Source: JBMOMT01 sp049324835 (GTDB lineage Bacteria; Chloroflexota; Anaerolineae; CAYNKW01). From it: DNA of 64,000 bases. The stretch's first letter is position 1. The number at the start of each line of letters is the position of its first letter. Location of the stretch: the NCBI GenBank assembly GCA_049324835.1, contig JBMOMT010000032.1, positions 39,818-103,817 on the forward strand, in the 5' to 3' direction. Of this stretch, positions 1 to 8,896 are shown one piece after another. The notes under the pieces are model-generated. The model was given only the letters and a program-made list of their open reading frames with translations, did no database searches and was not told the origin of the DNA. The position numbers were made by a program, and so were the translations under genes.

Positions 1-1
1 C

Positions 2-412
2 AACCTCAGCGGCATCTGGGGCGACCGTGGTCGAATCGTGCAGCTTCTGGCCAACCTGTTGAGCAACGCCTGTAAATACACACCCGGCGGAGGTCAGGTG
101 GGCATATTGGCACGACAATTGAACGGCCAGATCCAGGTAGACGTGATGGATACGGGCATCGGCATCTCGCGCCAGGATCAGGAACAACTTTTCAGCCGCT
201 TTTTCCGGGCCGATAACCCACTCATCCGCGAGATCGGCGGCACCGGCCTGGGCCTGTCCATCGCCAAGTCCATCGTCTCGCTGCACGGCGGCGAAATCTG
301 GGTCGACAGTGAACTGGGGCACGGCAGCACGTTCAGCTTTACGCTGCCTCTGGCCCAGGGCGACAGGGCCGACATCACCGATCCTTCCGAAGTGTTGGGT
401 GTGCTGGATTGA
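2..412 (+). CDS. Sensor histidine kinase, C-terminal ATPase domain only (5' end outside window)
   Basis: The reading frame is already open at base 2 and ends at TGA 410-412, so only the last 136 residues or so are present. It is the HATPase_c domain of a sensor kinase: an N-box (LLSNACKYTP), a G1 box (DTGIGIS) and a G2 box (GTGLGLSIAKS) in the right order, followed by the usual FTLP end. These motifs bind ATP for autophosphorylation of a histidine that lies upstream of the window. The next kinase gene starts 1 base after the stop, so the two kinases are probably co-transcribed. Sensory domains cannot be judged from this fragment. The ATG/GTG codons inside the fragment are not its true start. 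Confidence 0.93.
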   Translation, partial: NLSGIWGDRGRIVQLLANLLSNACKYTPGGGQVGILARQLNGQIQVDVMDTGIGISRQDQEQLFSRFFRADNPLIREIGGTGLGLSIAKSIVSLHGGEIWVDSELGHGSTFSFTLPLAQGDRADITDPSEVLGVLD

Positions 413-413
413 G

Positions 414-3239
414 ATGAACACGATAAACCACAGCCGAGGGCGTTGGACAGCGCCCCAGAACACCAAAAAGCCAATCTACGTTTACGGTGAGCAGATCGCC
501 GCCGTTTTACGCTGGCTGGTGCTGCTGGTGCTGCTGGTGTTCAACAACCTCCAGACCGGCCAGCCCTGGGAGGCGATGCTGCTGGATAACCTTTTCCTGG
601 CGATATTTGCCGCGCTCAACCTGATCGTCTCCCTGGCTCTGGCGCGGGGCATCCGGCCAGGACTGGCCTTTCGCCGGGCGACGATGTTCATGGATCTGAT
701 CGGTGCTGCGGCGGTGGTGGCGCTCAGCGGCGGCGCAAACAGCCCTTATTTCGTGTTGTTCTTTTTGATCCTGCTCTCGGCAGCCCTGCGCTTCGACACC
801 GCCGAACGGCTGGTCTACGACGCTCTGGCCTGGCTGGTTTACGGGCTGCTGGCTCTCGTGGCTCCCTCAAAAGGTGACATGGCCCCACAGGCCCTGTTTG
901 CCCAACTCATGGCGCTGGCGATGGTGGCCATCGTGAGCAGCCTGCTGGCCGATCAGGAACGCTCCCAACGCCTGCGCCGGCAGGACGTGGAACACCTGAT
1001 CGCTGAAACCCAGGAGCGGCTGGAAGAAGTGCAACTGATGCGTGAGGTGAGTGAGATCGTCTTGCACCACCTCACCGACCAAAACCGCATCATGGCCGAT
1101 GTAGCCGCCGTCATCCGCCGCCGCGTGGAGCACGACCTCTTTTGCATTGCCCTGTTGGACGAGGACCAGCAAGCGCTCGAGATGATCGCTGGCTGGGGGC
1201 TGTCGCCAAAAGTGCGCGAGATGCGCATCAGAATCGGCGAAGGGGTGATGGGTTGGGTGGCCAAAACCGGCATCGCGTTGAACGTGCCAGACGTACAACA
1301 GGAGCCGCGTTACACCACACTTGCCCCCCACATCCGTTCCCAGTTGTGCGTGCCGGTGGTTATCGAAGACCGCGTATTGGGCATCATCAACGTCGAGAGC
1401 AAGCGAGTGCAGGCTTTTTCCGCAGACGACCAGCGGGGGCTGTCCATCATCGCCGGGCAAATGGCCCTGGCGCTCAAGAACAGCCAACTCTTTCACGAGC
1501 TGGATTCACTGCGCCGCGACTTGGAAGTGCGCATCGAGGAGCGCACCGCCGAACTGGCCCAGGCCAACCGGAACCTGCGCACCGAGCGTGACCGCGTGAC
1601 GGCGCTCTACCGCATCAGCAGCGAGCTGGTGTCCAGCCTGGAATTGGATGAGGTTCTCGACCGCGCCCTGGGCCTCATCAATCAGGCGGTGGGCGTCGAG
1701 CAAGGCTCGATCTTGCTGCTGGATACGGAAACGGGTTATCTGGTCTACCGGGCGGCTCTGGGTCGCAAAGAGCCCTTGCCCCACGGCGGCAAGATCACCC
1801 ACTTTAGGCGCGGCGTGGGGCTGGCCGGCTGGGTGCTGGAGCACAACCAGGCCGTGCTCATCACCGGCCTGGAAAAGGACGAGCGTTGGGAGGTAGACCC
1901 GGAAAAAGTCGGCGCCAGCCAGTCGGTGATGGCGGTGCCGTTGAGCAGCGAGCATCTGGTGCTGGGCGTGATGCTGCTCTTTCACCCTCGGCCCGATTAT
2001 TTCACGCCGGAGCACCTCCGGTTGGCCGAAGCAGCCGCCACCCAGGTGACGGCCGCCGTCAAGAATTACGATCTCTACCGGCTGGTGCGCGATCAGGCCG
2101 AGCGGCTGGGCAGGGCCCTCCAGGAAAAGCGCGCCGAGGCCAGCAAAAACCTGGCCATCCTGGAATCGATTGCCGATGGGGTGGTGGTGACGGACATCAA
2201 CCGCCAGGTGACTGTCATCAACCGCACGGCTTTGGAAATGTTGCGCCTGCCGGAACAGGTTCCTGCCGGCCGAAGCGTGGCCTGGGTCTACCAGGCTTTT
2301 GCGCCGCAGACGCTCGAAACGGTGCTTCAGGCCATGACGAGCCTGTCAACCAGGCCAATGCAGGCAGCAGGCGATCAGGCCACCATGGTGCAGGCCATCC
2401 TGGAGCGCGACGGCGTGGTGCTCCAGGCCCATTTTGCCCCCGTGATCGCCGGCGAAGGTGAGTTCTGGGGCGTGGTGACGGTGCTGCGCGACATCACCCG
2501 TGAAAGAGAGATCGCCCAGGCCAAAAGTGAATTCGTCTCCATCGTGGCCCACGAGTTACGCACGCCCATGACGTCTATCAAAGGCTACACCGATCTCGTC
2601 CTGAACGGCGCAGCCGGCCAGATCACAGACATGCAGAACCAGTTCCTGGGCGTGGTCAAGTCCAACGCCGACCGTCTGGCGGCATTGGTGGCCGATCTGT
2701 TAGACCTCTCGCGCATCGAGACGGGGCGGGTGATGCTCAAACGACAGTCGCTCAAACTGGGGCCGGTGATCGAAGAGGTGGTACAATCGCTGCAGAGCCT
2801 GATCGAGGAGACCCAGGTGCGGCTGGACGTGCAGGTGCCCACCGGTCTACCTCCGGTCAGCGCCGATCACGACCGCGTGGTGCAGGTGCTCACCAACCTG
2901 ATCAGCAACGCCTGCAAATACACGCCGGCCAAAGGGGCGGTGGTGATTTCGGTGCAGCGAGCCGACAGCATGCTCCAGACCGACATCAGCGACACGGGCA
3001 TCGGCATTCCGGCAGAGCACATGGAGCGCATCTTTGAGCGTTTCGAGCGGGGCGATCACGAGTTGGTGCGGCAGCGTCCGGGCACCGGCTTGGGATTGCC
3101 CATCGCCAAGACCATCGTGGAAATACACGGCGGGCGCATCTGGGCCAGGAGTGAGGTAGACAAAGGCAGTGTCTTTAGTTTTACACTGCCCATCTTTTGC
3201 GCCGGCTCGACCGAACAAGACGAGCAACCTTCCACATAG
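414..3239 (+). CDS. Membrane sensor histidine kinase with two GAF domains and a PAS domain
   Basis: Predicted 941-residue hybrid-free sensor kinase. An N-terminal hydrophobic region of about six membrane segments (roughly residues 25-180) is followed by a coiled coil, GAF 1 (about 205-360), a second coiled coil, GAF 2 (about 400-560), a PAS domain (about 600-700), a HisKA domain with the phospho-acceptor motif HELRTPM, and HATPase_c with LISNACKYTP, DTGIGIP and GTGLGLPIAK. The open frame extends upstream to 309, but ATG 414 is chosen because it follows the stop of the preceding kinase by one base. A stand-alone receiver protein is encoded 22 bases downstream and is the likely phosphoryl acceptor. 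The signal sensed cannot be read from sequence. Confidence 0.93.
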   Translation: MNTINHSRGRWTAPQNTKKPIYVYGEQIAAVLRWLVLLVLLVFNNLQTGQPWEAMLLDNLFLAIFAALNLIVSLALARGIRPGLAFRRATMFMDLIGAAAVVALSGGANSPYFVLFFLILLSAALRFDTAERLVYDALAWLVYGLLALVAPSKGDMAPQALFAQLMALAMVAIVSSLLADQERSQRLRRQDVEHLIAETQERLEEVQLMREVSEIVLHHLTDQNRIMADVAAVIRRRVEHDLFCIALLDEDQQALEMIAGWGLSPKVREMRIRIGEGVMGWVAKTGIALNVPDVQQEPRYTTLAPHIRSQLCVPVVIEDRVLGIINVESKRVQAFSADDQRGLSIIAGQMALALKNSQLFHELDSLRRDLEVRIEERTAELAQANRNLRTERDRVTALYRISSELVSSLELDEVLDRALGLINQAVGVEQGSILLLDTETGYLVYRAALGRKEPLPHGGKITHFRRGVGLAGWVLEHNQAVLITGLEKDERWEVDPEKVGASQSVMAVPLSSEHLVLGVMLLFHPRPDYFTPEHLRLAEAAATQVTAAVKNYDLYRLVRDQAERLGRALQEKRAEASKNLAILESIADGVVVTDINRQVTVINRTALEMLRLPEQVPAGRSVAWVYQAFAPQTLETVLQAMTSLSTRPMQAAGDQATMVQAILERDGVVLQAHFAPVIAGEGEFWGVVTVLRDITREREIAQAKSEFVSIVAHELRTPMTSIKGYTDLVLNGAAGQITDMQNQFLGVVKSNADRLAALVADLLDLSRIETGRVMLKRQSLKLGPVIEEVVQSLQSLIEETQVRLDVQVPTGLPPVSADHDRVVQVLTNLISNACKYTPAKGAVVISVQRADSMLQTDISDTGIGIPAEHMERIFERFERGDHELVRQRPGTGLGLPIAKTIVEIHGGRIWARSEVDKGSVFSFTLPIFCAGSTEQDEQPST

Positions 3240-3261
3240 CTCAACAGGGAGTGAACAATAA

Positions 3262-3690
3262 ATGACATCAACAGCAGCAGACCAAGTTAAAATTCTGGTG
3301 GCGGAAGACGAAAAGGATATTCGAGAGCTGGTGTCTATTACCATGAAACTGGCAGGTTACCAGGTGTTTACCGCCTCTGACGGCGCAGAAGCGTTAGACA
3401 TGGTCACACAGATCATGCCAGACCTGATTCTGATGGACGTGAGGATGCCCAAGATGACCGGCTACGAGGCCTGCGTGGCCATAAAAAAGATTCCCCAGGT
3501 TCAGGATATCCCGGTGGTGTTTCTCTCCGCCAAAGGACAGGAGACAGAGATTCAGCAGGGCCTGGCGGCAGGAGCCGTAGCCTACGTGTTGAAACCCTTT
3601 GCGCCCACCGAACTGACGGCCCAGATCAAGGCGCTGCTGGCCGAGTTCGGCAAAAAAGAATCGTTGGAGACGCCTAAAGAAAGCGACTGA
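3262..3690 (+). CDS. Single-domain response regulator (receiver only)
   Basis: A 142-residue protein consisting of a CheY-like receiver and no output domain. The acidic pair near the start (AEDEKD), the phospho-acceptor Asp in LILMDVRMPK, the Thr/Ser position in VVFLSAKG and the conserved Lys in VLKPFAP are all present, so it should be phosphorylatable. It lies directly after two histidine kinase genes on the same strand. A start at ATG 3262 is preceded by GGGAG. With no DNA-binding domain it probably acts by protein contact or as a phosphorelay intermediate. The C-terminal 20 residues are charged and probably flexible. Confidence 0.93.
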   Translation: MTSTAADQVKILVAEDEKDIRELVSITMKLAGYQVFTASDGAEALDMVTQIMPDLILMDVRMPKMTGYEACVAIKKIPQVQDIPVVFLSAKGQETEIQQGLAAGAVAYVLKPFAPTELTAQIKALLAEFGKKESLETPKESD

Positions 3691-3734
3691 GGCTTTGGAA
3701 CCCATGCCAACCTGGTTCGCCTCTGATTCGAACC

Positions 3735-4526
3735 ATGAGCGCGATCATTATCGACGGTAAACTGTTGCATTACGAGACCTTTGGCCGTGGCCGTGCCATG
3801 ATCTTTGTGCACGGCTGGCTGGGCTCCTGGCGTTACTGGATGCCGACCATGGAACTCATGTCGGAGCATGGTCGCACGTACGCCATGGATCTGTGGGGCT
3901 TTGGCGATTCGGATCATACCAACGGCACCTACAGCGTGATCGGTTACGTCGACTTGTTACGAGCCTTTGTCGAGGAGATGGGCATCATACGCATGACCCT
4001 GATCGGGCATGCCCTGGGAGCGGCTGTAGCGCTGCACTATGCGGCCCAAAGACCCGACGACATCGAACGTGTCATGACCGTCAGCGCCCCCCTGACCGGC
4101 AGCAGCATCAATCGGAAACTGTTATCACCGGAACCCTCGTTCCTGGACCGCGTCCGGGGCTGGAAGCCCACCGAGGGTCATCCCGAAGTGGAACAAGAGA
4201 TGGCCAAAATGGCTCAAAACGTCATGCAAGAGTCGCTCCGCTCCGCCATGGACACCGATCTGCGTCAGATCACGCGCCAGATACACACGCCCGTTTTGTT
4301 GGTCCACGGCGAAAAAGACACCCTGGTGACGCCGCCGGAAGCGGCCTGGTTGGAAACCCTGGGCGAAAATGTGCGCACCATTTTACTGCCCGACGCCCAG
4401 CATTTTCCCATGTTGGACGAAGCAGGCCGCTTTTCCCGTCTGTTGACCGATTTTCTCCAGGTGAACGATAACGAACAACTTGCCGCCCTGAGTGTCAAAG
4501 AGCAGTGGCGGCGTCGCACGCACTGA
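3735..4526 (+). CDS. Alpha/beta-hydrolase fold protein lacking the nucleophile serine
   Basis: A 263-residue single-domain alpha/beta-hydrolase protein. The oxyanion motif HGW is at residues 26-28, the acid Asp in HGEKD at about residue 195 and the base His in DAQHFP at about residue 223. The nucleophile elbow, normally G-x-S-x-G, reads GHALG at residues 91-95: the serine is replaced by alanine (codon GCC). The fold seems intact, so it may be a non-hydrolytic ligand-binding protein or a pseudoenzyme; cofactor-independent members with altered nucleophiles are known in this superfamily. It sits between the response regulator and a V4R-domain gene, on the same strand. The ribosome binding site is weak. 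Confidence 0.88.
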   Translation: MSAIIIDGKLLHYETFGRGRAMIFVHGWLGSWRYWMPTMELMSEHGRTYAMDLWGFGDSDHTNGTYSVIGYVDLLRAFVEEMGIIRMTLIGHALGAAVALHYAAQRPDDIERVMTVSAPLTGSSINRKLLSPEPSFLDRVRGWKPTEGHPEVEQEMAKMAQNVMQESLRSAMDTDLRQITRQIHTPVLLVHGEKDTLVTPPEAAWLETLGENVRTILLPDAQHFPMLDEAGRFSRLLTDFLQVNDNEQLAALSVKEQWRRRTH

Positions 4527-4572
4527 TAGTCAAAAGCTTCAATTCGACGTTTCACATTCAGGAGGTGGGGGA

Positions 4573-5190
4573 ATGTCAGACGACCGCAAGATGCCAAACG
4601 CTGCGCTCTATGTTCTGTTCGAAGCCATCAAAGAGGTGATGGGCGAAAACGGGTTAAAATCTGTGCTGCGCATGGGTGGCCTGGACGGCTACATCGACAA
4701 TCTGCCACCCAACAACACCGCGCAGGAGGTTCAGTTCAGCAGTTATGGCGCTGCCCAGCAGGCCATCGAAGATTTTTACGGCCCCAGAGGCGCACGCGCC
4801 ATGCTGGTACGCATCGGGCGGGCGTTGTTCCGTTATACCCTGCAGGAACAACCGGCTGTGCTGGGCCTGGCCGGATTGGCCCTCAAAGCCCTGCCCATGG
4901 GCGCCCGGGTCAAACTCATCCTGCAAAAGATCGTCCACAGCGCCAACGAAACCCTCAACATGCCCTCTCATCTGGAAGAAAACGACGAAGCCTACATCTT
5001 TGTCGCCCAAGATAGCCCCAGCCGCTGGCGACCACGCCGTTCCAAACCGGGCTGTTTCGTCACCGTGGGCACCTATCAGGAAGCCCTGCGTTGGGCCACC
5101 GGCAAAACTTTCCGCATCGAAGAGTTCACCTGCCTCGCCGCCGGTGACGACGCCTGCCGCTTTCACATTTACAAGGAACCACTCGATTGA
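4573..5190 (+). CDS. V4R (4-vinyl reductase) domain protein
   Basis: A 205-residue cytosolic protein. The C-terminal part resembles V4R domains: an Glu-Glu-Phe-x-Cys-Leu-Ala-x-Gly-Asp-x-x-Cys-Arg-Phe ending (about residues 180-200), in which the paired cysteines are typical of the family. V4R domains bind small hydrophobic molecules and are found in BchJ-like proteins, in regulators and in TRAPP-like folds. The frame is open from 4492, but ATG 4573 is preceded by the strong ribosome binding site GGAGGTGGGG and is taken as the start. It may be co-transcribed with the alpha/beta-hydrolase protein 46 bases upstream. No photosynthesis genes are in the window, so a role in bacteriochlorophyll synthesis is not supported. 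Confidence 0.8.
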   Translation: MSDDRKMPNAALYVLFEAIKEVMGENGLKSVLRMGGLDGYIDNLPPNNTAQEVQFSSYGAAQQAIEDFYGPRGARAMLVRIGRALFRYTLQEQPAVLGLAGLALKALPMGARVKLILQKIVHSANETLNMPSHLEENDEAYIFVAQDSPSRWRPRRSKPGCFVTVGTYQEALRWATGKTFRIEEFTCLAAGDDACRFHIYKEPLD

Positions 5191-5193
5191 CAC

Positions 5194-5222
5194 TTGACAG
5201 GCCCTCTATAGTGTGGTAGACT
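5194..5222 (+). promoter_or_regulatory. Sigma70-type promoter of the thiamine operon
   Basis: A -35 box TTGACA (5194-5199, perfect) and a -10 box TAGACT (5217-5222) are separated by exactly 17 bases. The expected transcription start, near 5229, would place the TPP riboswitch at the very 5' end of the leader. It begins 3 bases after the stop of the V4R gene. Confidence 0.8.
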
Positions 5223-5240
5223 TGGCTTAACCACATATCT

Positions 5241-5340
5241 CCGGGGAGCTTGGGAGAACCAGGCTGAGAGAGCGTCTCGTCACCATCGACACCGGCGCTG
5301 ACCCGTAGCACCTGATCTGGATAATGCCAGCGTAGGGAAA
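5241..5340 (+). promoter_or_regulatory. TPP riboswitch (THI element)
   Basis: The conserved blocks of the thiamine pyrophosphate aptamer are present in order: GGGGAGC (5243-5249), GCTGAGAG (5263-5270), TGACCC (5299-5304), then CACCTGATCTGGATAATGCC (5309-5328) and GCGTAGGGA. The P3 arm between GCTGAGAG and TGACCC is variable, as is normal. An intrinsic terminator follows, and the first gene downstream makes TPP itself, so this is expected to shut off transcription when TPP is abundant. The organism and promoter context fit a transcription-terminating switch rather than a translational one. Confidence 0.96.
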
Positions 5341-5358
5341 ACCGTTCCATGGCTCACA

Positions 5359-5388
5359 AACGCTCTGCTCTGGCAGGGCGTTTTTTTT
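5359..5388 (+). terminator. Intrinsic terminator of the TPP riboswitch expression platform
   Basis: A 10-base-pair stem (5359-5368 with 5373-5382, one G-U pair) closed by a 4-base loop, followed by an uninterrupted run of eight T (5381-5388). It lies between the TPP aptamer and the ribosome binding site AGGAGA of the first gene, which is the position expected for TPP-dependent premature termination. Confidence 0.9.
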
Positions 5389-5398
5389 AGGAGACGTC

Positions 5399-6067
5399 AT
5401 GTCCGGGCGTAGCCTCATCGTGGCCAATGGCCGGCCACCCACAGCAGCCGAGATAACCCGCTGGCATCGTCCCGGCGATCAGATCATCGCCGCCGATGGC
5501 GGCGCGCGCCACGCGCTGGCGCTGGGCCTGCTGCCCGATATCGTCATCGGTGATCTGGACTCGCTGGACGCCGCATCGCGGGCGCGCCTGGAGCAGCAAG
5601 GCTGCCGCTTTGTCCGGCGCCCGGCAGACAAAGACGAGACCGACCTGGAGCTGGCGCTGCTCCTGGCCGCCCGGCAACACCCCACCGAAATAGTGATCCT
5701 GGGCGCGATGGGCGGACGGCTGGATCAGTTCCTGGCTAACGTGTTGCTGCTCACCCTGCCCCAACTGGTCGGGGTGCCGGTCAGGCTGGCCGATAGCACG
5801 CAGGAGGCATTTGTAGTACACGCCGGAGAAACGGTCGCCGTTCGAGGCCGGGTCGGCGATACGCTCTCGCTCATCGCCCTCAACGGCGACGCCGCCGGCG
5901 TCTACACCACCGGTCTCAAGTGGCAGCTCGCCGGCGATACCCTGTCTGCCGGGCCGGCGCGCGGCGTGAGCAACGTCATCGTCTCGCTGCCGGTGCACGT
6001 GCGGCTGCAACACGGCACGTTACTGGTCATCCACATCTTTTTATCAGATGGAATCGAGCACACATAA
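5399..6067 (+). CDS. thiN: Thiamine pyrophosphokinase
   Basis: A 222-residue cytosolic enzyme that transfers pyrophosphate from ATP to thiamine, giving TPP. Family motifs are present: AADGGARHAL (residues 31-40), GDLDSLD (51-57, metal and nucleotide binding), DKDETDLE (77-84) and GAMGGRLDQ (102-110). The C-terminal half has the thiamine-binding beta-sandwich character (GDTLSLIALNGD, then GVSNVIVS). It is the first gene after the TPP riboswitch and precedes a thiamine ABC transporter. The operon therefore imports thiamine and activates it. No thiamine biosynthesis genes are in the window. ATG 5399 follows AGGAGA at good spacing. Confidence 0.95.
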   Translation: MSGRSLIVANGRPPTAAEITRWHRPGDQIIAADGGARHALALGLLPDIVIGDLDSLDAASRARLEQQGCRFVRRPADKDETDLELALLLAARQHPTEIVILGAMGGRLDQFLANVLLLTLPQLVGVPVRLADSTQEAFVVHAGETVAVRGRVGDTLSLIALNGDAAGVYTTGLKWQLAGDTLSAGPARGVSNVIVSLPVHVRLQHGTLLVIHIFLSDGIEHT

Positions 6068-6131
6068 AGTGCAACACTCGCAAAAAAGACGTTGCGCCTG
6101 AACGTTTCGAACGAGATTTTGGAGGTATGAC

Positions 6132-7208
6132 ATGAAATCTCGATACCTGTTCACCTGGGGCCTGGCCTGGTTACTGATCCTGTCGGCGTGCGCCGCCCCT
6201 TCACCCACAGCCACGCCGACCGCTGCGGGGCCGCGGACACTGACATTGATGACCCACGACAGCTTTGCCATCAGCGAGACTGTCATCCAGGCCTTCGAAA
6301 AAGCCAACAACGTCACCGTCCGCCACCTGCCCGCCGGCGATGCCGGCGCCGCCCTGAACCAGGCCATCCTCAGCAAAACCAACCCGCTGGCCGATCTTTT
6401 TTTCGGCGTGGACAACACCTTTCTCAGCCGGGCCATCGAGGCCGGCATCTTTGAGCCTTACGATTCTCCCCGGCTGGCCGAGATCCCCGACCGGCTGGAG
6501 CTCGACACGCAGCACCGCCTGCTGCCGGTAGATTTTGGCGACGTCTGCCTGAACTACGACCGGGCCTACTTTGAGCAGAACAGGCTGGCCCCGCCGCAAA
6601 TGCTCGATGACCTGACCAGACCAGAACTGAAAGGACTGACCGTCGTCGAGAACCCGGCCACTTCTTCTCCTGGCCTGGCTTTTTTACTCGCCACCGTGGG
6701 CCATTTTGGCACGACGGGCAGTTACACCTACCGCCATTTCTGGCGCGATCTGCGGGCCAACGACGTGCTCGTCAGCGAGGGCTGGGAGGATGCCTATTGG
6801 GGTCAAAGCACCTGGGCCGGCAGCGGCGACCGGCCCATCGTCGTCAGTTACGCCACCAGCCCCGCCGCCGAGGTTTTCTTTAGCGAGGGCGCGCTCGCCG
6901 AGCCGCCCACGGTCAGCGTGTTGGGTGATGGCGCTTGTTTCCGCCAGATCGAATTCGTGGGCATTCTTCAGGGCGCACAAAATCGTGACCTGGCCGAAAA
7001 GTTCGTGGACTGGATGTTGGGCGTCGAGTTCCAACAAGACATCCCGCTCAACATGTGGGTCTTTCCGGCCAACGAAAACGCTCCCCTGCCGCAGGTCCTG
7101 ATCGATTTTGCCCGGGTGCCGCCCAACCCGGCCAACGTCAGCCCAGACGACATCGCCGCGCACCGCGAGGAATGGCTGGCAGCCTGGACCGAGGACGTGC
7201 TGCATTGA
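6132..7208 (+). CDS. thiB: Thiamine ABC transporter substrate-binding lipoprotein
   Basis: A 358-residue extracytoplasmic binding protein. A short signal peptide ends in a lipobox with LSAC, so Cys20 should be lipidated and anchor it to the membrane. A Thr/Pro-rich linker follows, and then a two-lobed periplasmic-binding fold of the ThiB/TbpA class (LTLMTHDSFAISE near the mature start; LPVDFGDVCLNYD; WEDAYWGQSTWAG). It delivers thiamine or its phosphates to ThiP/ThiQ. The gene lies within the riboswitch-controlled operon, 64 bases after thiN, with ribosome binding site GGAGG 6 bases ahead of ATG 6132. Substrate assignment rests on the riboswitch and neighbours as much as on the sequence. Confidence 0.93.
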   Translation: MKSRYLFTWGLAWLLILSACAAPSPTATPTAAGPRTLTLMTHDSFAISETVIQAFEKANNVTVRHLPAGDAGAALNQAILSKTNPLADLFFGVDNTFLSRAIEAGIFEPYDSPRLAEIPDRLELDTQHRLLPVDFGDVCLNYDRAYFEQNRLAPPQMLDDLTRPELKGLTVVENPATSSPGLAFLLATVGHFGTTGSYTYRHFWRDLRANDVLVSEGWEDAYWGQSTWAGSGDRPIVVSYATSPAAEVFFSEGALAEPPTVSVLGDGACFRQIEFVGILQGAQNRDLAEKFVDWMLGVEFQQDIPLNMWVFPANENAPLPQVLIDFARVPPNPANVSPDDIAAHREEWLAAWTEDVLH

Positions 7209-8893
7209 GTTGGGCTTGCCGCTCGAAAAGCGCGCTGCGCTATTTACTGCTGGCGCTGCCGCTGGCGTTTCTGGCCGTCTTTTTCTTTTACCCTCTGGCG
7301 CGCATCCTGGTCGTCAGTCTGACCGCCGCCGATGGCGGCGGCGCCGAGACGCTGCGTAAACTGGCCAGCACCGACTATTACGCCCGCACGCTCTGGTTCA
7401 CCGCGTTTCAGGCCGCCGTCTCTACCGCACTGACGTTGTTGCTGGGCTTGCCGGGCGCCTACATCCTGGCTCGCTACGAGTTTCGCGGCCAGACACTGCT
7501 GCGAGCATTGACCACGGTGCCGTTCGTGCTGCCAACGATCGTGGTGGCGGCGGCCTTTTCCTCACTCCTGGGGCCGCAGGGCCGTCTCAATGCCTGGCTG
7601 ATGGCCTGGCAAAACCTGCAGCAGCCGCCCATCCGGCTGCAACACACCATCTGGATCATCCTGCTGGCCCACGTGTTCTACAACTATACCGTCGTGCTGC
7701 GGCTGGTGGGCGGCTTTTGGGCCAACCTGAACCCTCGCCTGGAAGAGGCCGCCCGCATGCTGGGCGCCAATCGCTGGCAGGTGCTGCGCCAGGTGACTCT
7801 ACCGCTGCTGGCCCCGGCCATCGGGGCGGCAGCGCTGCTGGTGTTCATCTTTTGCTTCACCAGTTTTGGCGTGGTGCTCATTCTGGGCGGACCACGTTTT
7901 GCCACGCTGGAAGTCGAGATCTATCGCCAGACGGTGCACTTTTTTGACCTGCCACTGGCCGCGGCGCTGTCGCTGCTGCAGATCGCCTTCACCTTGAGCC
8001 TGATGATGGTCTACACACGGCTGCAAGCGCGGCTCTCGGTGCCGCTCCAGTTTCGGCCTCAACGCACCACCCGACGACGACCCCGCACCTGGCGGGCGCG
8101 CGCCCTGGTGGGCGTCAACGTGGCCCTGATGGCCATACTCTTGCTGCTGCCGCTGCTGGCGTTGATCGAGCGCTCTCTGACCGACAGCGCCGGCGGCCAC
8201 TATAGTCTGACCTACTATCAGCAACTGGGTGTTAGCCGTCGCGGTTCGATCCTGTTCGTGCCACCCTGGCAGGCGATCCGCAACTCGCTGCTCTTTGGCG
8301 GGGCCACAGTCGCCCTGGCGCTGCTGCTGGGCACGCTGGCCGCCACCCTGCTGGCCCAGCCCCACAGCCGCGTCGCCCGCTGGCTGGATCCACTGTTCAT
8401 GCTGCCGCTGGCAACCTCGGCGGTGACGTTGGGCTTTGGTTACCTCATCACCCTGGACAGGCCGCCGTTGAACCTGCGCGCCTCACCGGCGCTGGTGCCG
8501 CTGGCCCACACCCTGGTGGCGCTGCCTTTTGTGGTGCGTAGCCTGTTGCCGGTGCTGCGCGGCATCCAGCCCAGCCTGCGCGAGGCCGCAGCCGTGATGG
8601 GCGCCTCGCCGTGGCGCGTGTGGCGCGAGATCGATCTGCCCATCGTGGCGCGGGCGACGCTGGTGGGGGCGGTGTTTGCCTTTACCGTCTCGCTGGGTGA
8701 ATTCGGGGCCACGATGCTCATCGCCCGGCCAGAATTCCCCACCCTGCCGCTGGCGATCTATCGTTTTCTGGGCCAGCCGGGAGCGTCCAACTATGGTCAG
8801 GCGATGGCCATGAGCACGCTGCTCATGCTGGTCTGCGCCGCCGGTTTCATCGTCATCGAGCGTTTTCGTCTGGGCCAGATGGGAGAGTTTTGA
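7205..8893 (+). CDS. thiP: Thiamine ABC transporter permease
   Basis: A 562-residue integral membrane protein with about 12 predicted membrane helices, made of two homologous permease halves fused end to end, as in ThiP and FbpB-type permeases. Each half carries an EAA loop that contacts the ATPase: EEAARMLGANRWQV near residue 180 and REAAAVMGASPWRV near residue 458. The likely start is TTG 7205, which overlaps the ThiB stop (TTGA) and has GAGG about 9 bases upstream; the frame itself is open further upstream, inside thiB, without a plausible start. It forms the membrane channel for thiamine import with ThiB and ThiQ. Confidence 0.93.
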   Translation: MSWACRSKSALRYLLLALPLAFLAVFFFYPLARILVVSLTAADGGGAETLRKLASTDYYARTLWFTAFQAAVSTALTLLLGLPGAYILARYEFRGQTLLRALTTVPFVLPTIVVAAAFSSLLGPQGRLNAWLMAWQNLQQPPIRLQHTIWIILLAHVFYNYTVVLRLVGGFWANLNPRLEEAARMLGANRWQVLRQVTLPLLAPAIGAAALLVFIFCFTSFGVVLILGGPRFATLEVEIYRQTVHFFDLPLAAALSLLQIAFTLSLMMVYTRLQARLSVPLQFRPQRTTRRRPRTWRARALVGVNVALMAILLLLPLLALIERSLTDSAGGHYSLTYYQQLGVSRRGSILFVPPWQAIRNSLLFGGATVALALLLGTLAATLLAQPHSRVARWLDPLFMLPLATSAVTLGFGYLITLDRPPLNLRASPALVPLAHTLVALPFVVRSLLPVLRGIQPSLREAAAVMGASPWRVWREIDLPIVARATLVGAVFAFTVSLGEFGATMLIARPEFPTLPLAIYRFLGQPGASNYGQAMAMSTLLMLVCAAGFIVIERFRLGQMGEF

Positions 8894-8896
8894 GCC

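Noticed and set aside
4573..5190. Bacteriochlorophyll 4-vinyl reductase (bchJ)
   Set aside because: Only the V4R domain is shared; there are no photosynthesis genes nearby.
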